From Thalassotalea litorea (GTDB taxonomy: Bacteria > Pseudomonadota > Gammaproteobacteria > Enterobacterales > Alteromonadaceae): 64,000 bases of DNA. The stretch is taken from positions 1 through 64,000 of the forward strand of contig NZ_VCBC01000018.1 of NCBI RefSeq assembly GCF_005843925.1, read 5' to 3'. The position numbers were made by a program, and so were the translations under genes. Below are positions 62,297 to 64,000 of this stretch, piece after piece (positions within the stretch are counted from its first letter, which is position 1; the number at the start of each line of letters is the position of its first letter). The notes under the pieces were generated by a model. That model ran no database searches. It was given only the letters and a program-made list of their open reading frames with translations, and had not been told where the DNA came from.

Positions 62297-64000
62297 CTAC
62301 TCTATCAAGATCCAGTTTTTGCTGAAAAAGTTCTTTTTGGTGGCGGAAATATAGACGCCCCCCACAGCCACCGGTGTCAATAAACCAATCTTGCCTGGCT
62401 CATTCGAAACCGTTGCAATACTCGTATCTTCTGAGGCCCATGTCATCGAGTCAGTCACGTCTTCAGTAGTCCCATCAGAATAATGTGCTATCGCGGTTAA
62501 CTGGTAATCACCATCAGAAAGTTTAACGTCTGAGAAATTAATTCTTATGTTTGTAAGCATGGGATCTCCGACCGTTATAACAGCCTTTCCTATCAAGTCC
62601 GCATATTGGTATGTGATCGTAGCGGTGCCTTTTTGATAGGTTTTAAATTTAACGATAGCAGCCGCACCACCTGAGTATTGGTTAAGAATTTCTGGGTTAT
62701 CCACCGTCCAGGTAAATCCCTCATTAGGATAAACTACGGACCCATCACTAAATTCAACACCTATACCAATTTCAAAAGTAACCCCGAGAGGTAACTCTCC
62801 CTCTGAATAGGGTTGATTGAATGCTACTGGCACAGCGTCGGTATTTTCAACCGGAATTTCCACTTCCAAATCGCCATACTTAACTGTTAAAGTGCCTCGC
62901 ATTGGAGCGCCGGCGGTGTAGTAGGCTTCACCTTTAAAAACGTATATCTGCCCAAGGGATGGGTCGCTTAATGTATAAACGGCCTCGTCAGTTACATTCC
63001 TTGTTGTACCATCAGACATTTCCCCGAGCACCGTAAAGGTTTGCTGTAAACTATGCGGAACCTTAATTTCATCAACACTCAGCACAAGGCTACGAGGTAA
63101 AGCTTCAGTGATATTTACCGAAACGTTATCTGTCAGCCCATAGCTCGAAGCGACAATAGCTGTACTCCCGATACTGTTACCACTGATAACCCCATTTTCA
63201 TCAACAGTTGCAATATCATTATTATCAGACCAGAAAACAATCGGCGAAGCTGCAACTTCATTGTTATCGGTAAAGACCAGAGTACCTGAGATTTGCTCTG
63301 AATGGCCTATAGGAATCGATAACGCTTCTTTCGATAATTCTAATCTCAATGGCACAGAATCATTTATAGTGATGCTTAATGTATTGGATTGAATATCATT
63401 GAATGTTGCATAGATATCACTGGAGCCTTGAATCATTCCAATGATTTCTCCATCTTCAATTCTCAGTACGCTTTCGTTGTTTACGTGCCACGTAGGCTTG
63501 ATATCATGAACGGTCTCGTCGGTATAAATCCCCTTAACGTCAATGGGAAACGGATAGCCGACAGGAATAGCCGATGGCGCAGATATAGTTAACGTTGCCA
63601 AAACTGCTGGAGTGGCCTCTAACGTGAAACTTAATTCAAATTCACCGTTACGAATGATAATTTCAGCTTCGCCTTCGCTAAGGGCTTTAGCCACGCCTTG
63701 CTCATCTACCAAAATGACGGTCGGTGAAAGTGATTCATAGGTAAAACCTTCGCCCAAAACGGATTTTTCATTGCTTAAAATGGCGACACCCTGGATTTGT
63801 GAGCTTGTACCAACCGGAAAGGACGTATGCTCTACCGCATATTGAATACTCACGATTTCGGCTTCACTGATTGAAACTTGCAGTGTTTCGGTAAATTCAC
63901 GATAGCTGGCTGTTAGCTCCACCACTCCCGGCGATACCGCTACAAATACGTTATCAGAGTTAACGAAACCGATGCCGGCATCGGTCGTTGTCCAGGAAGG
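62297..64000 (-). CDS. Bacterial Ig-like (BIG2) repeat surface protein, 5' end outside window
   Basis: The frame is open to the window edge, so the start is missing; 568 residues are visible. It consists of tandem Ig-like repeats of about 80-90 residues: WTTTDAGIGFV..., VILVDEQGVAKALSEGEAEI, FWSDNNDIATVDENGVISGN, MTWASEDTSIATVSNEPG. SW-x-S/D...IATV-x-G-x-V/I is the BIG2 hallmark. The protein ends in NFFSKNWILIE without a sorting tail. Such proteins are adhesins or cell-surface scaffolds. The visible part has no enzymatic domain. Confidence 0.85.
   Translation of the reverse strand, partial: PSWTTTDAGIGFVNSDNVFVAVSPGVVELTASYREFTETLQVSISEAEIVSIQYAVEHTSFPVGTSSQIQGVAILSNEKSVLGEGFTYESLSPTVILVDEQGVAKALSEGEAEIIIRNGEFELSFTLEATPAVLATLTISAPSAIPVGYPFPIDVKGIYTDETVHDIKPTWHVNNESVLRIEDGEIIGMIQGSSDIYATFNDIQSNTLSITINDSVPLRLELSKEALSIPIGHSEQISGTLVFTDNNEVAASPIVFWSDNNDIATVDENGVISGNSIGSTAIVASSYGLTDNVSVNITEALPRSLVLSVDEIKVPHSLQQTFTVLGEMSDGTTRNVTDEAVYTLSDPSLGQIYVFKGEAYYTAGAPMRGTLTVKYGDLEVEIPVENTDAVPVAFNQPYSEGELPLGVTFEIGIGVEFSDGSVVYPNEGFTWTVDNPEILNQYSGGAAAIVKFKTYQKGTATITYQYADLIGKAVITVGDPMLTNIRINFSDVKLSDGDYQLTAIAHYSDGTTEDVTDSMTWASEDTSIATVSNEPGKIGLLTPVAVGGVYISATKKNFFSKNWILIE

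Overview
The window reads as the chromosome of a marine gammaproteobacterium of the Alteromonadales type (Colwelliaceae/Thalassotalea-like; this placement is inferred from gene order and style, not tested). Evidence: a complete his operon with a five-histidine leader peptide, the ybgC-tolQRAB-pal-cpoB cluster followed by tRNA-Lys genes and nadA as in other gammaproteobacteria, a PEP-CTERM protein, and short dispersed repeats.

Region 1 (about 1-16 kb) is core. The his operon runs leftward from an attenuated leader (9158-9205) through hisG-D-C-B-H-A-F-IE and continues into an ElaA-type acetyltransferase and an alpha/beta hydrolase. Next come a MocA-like nucleotidyltransferase and an XdhC-like protein (molybdenum hydroxylase maturation, with no hydroxylase in the window), an unrecognised lipoprotein, an S9 prolyl oligopeptidase, a small membrane protein and an Old Yellow Enzyme homologue.

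Region 2 (16-26.7 kb) holds a formylglycine-type sulfatase, a gene-poor stretch with a strong leftward terminator (possible small RNA), the Tol-Pal operon, four identical tRNA-Lys(UUU) genes, a structured hairpin array carrying a 263-bp MITE-like insertion, nadA, a decayed tRNA-like element and tRNA-Ser(GGA).

Region 3 (26.8-64 kb) is accessory. It begins beside tRNA-Ser with a tyrosine integrase and an excisionase-like gene, then a primase/DUF927-helicase replication module and a second integrase. The rest is a mosaic of IS remnants, dispersed repeats, secreted proteins (matrixin-type PEP-CTERM protease, nuclease lipoprotein, YHYH protein), a HelD-type helicase with an inserted nuclease-like segment and zinc ribbons, a GHKL ATPase, an integrase remnant, a papain-like amidase fusion, a PARIS-type defence pair (ariA-ariB) beside an intact IS3-family element, a 1067-residue phosphoesterase and an Ig-like repeat protein that runs off the window.

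The most notable items are: (a) the array of hairpins with different stems joined by conserved 9-nt linkers at 24520-25098, and the mobile insertion in it whose empty site survives 120 bp away; (b) the unrecognised three-gene operon at 37837-40112; (c) the PARIS locus; (d) the helicase/nuclease/zinc-ribbon protein and the GHKL ATPase as possible defence genes; (e) the histidine leader/attenuator.
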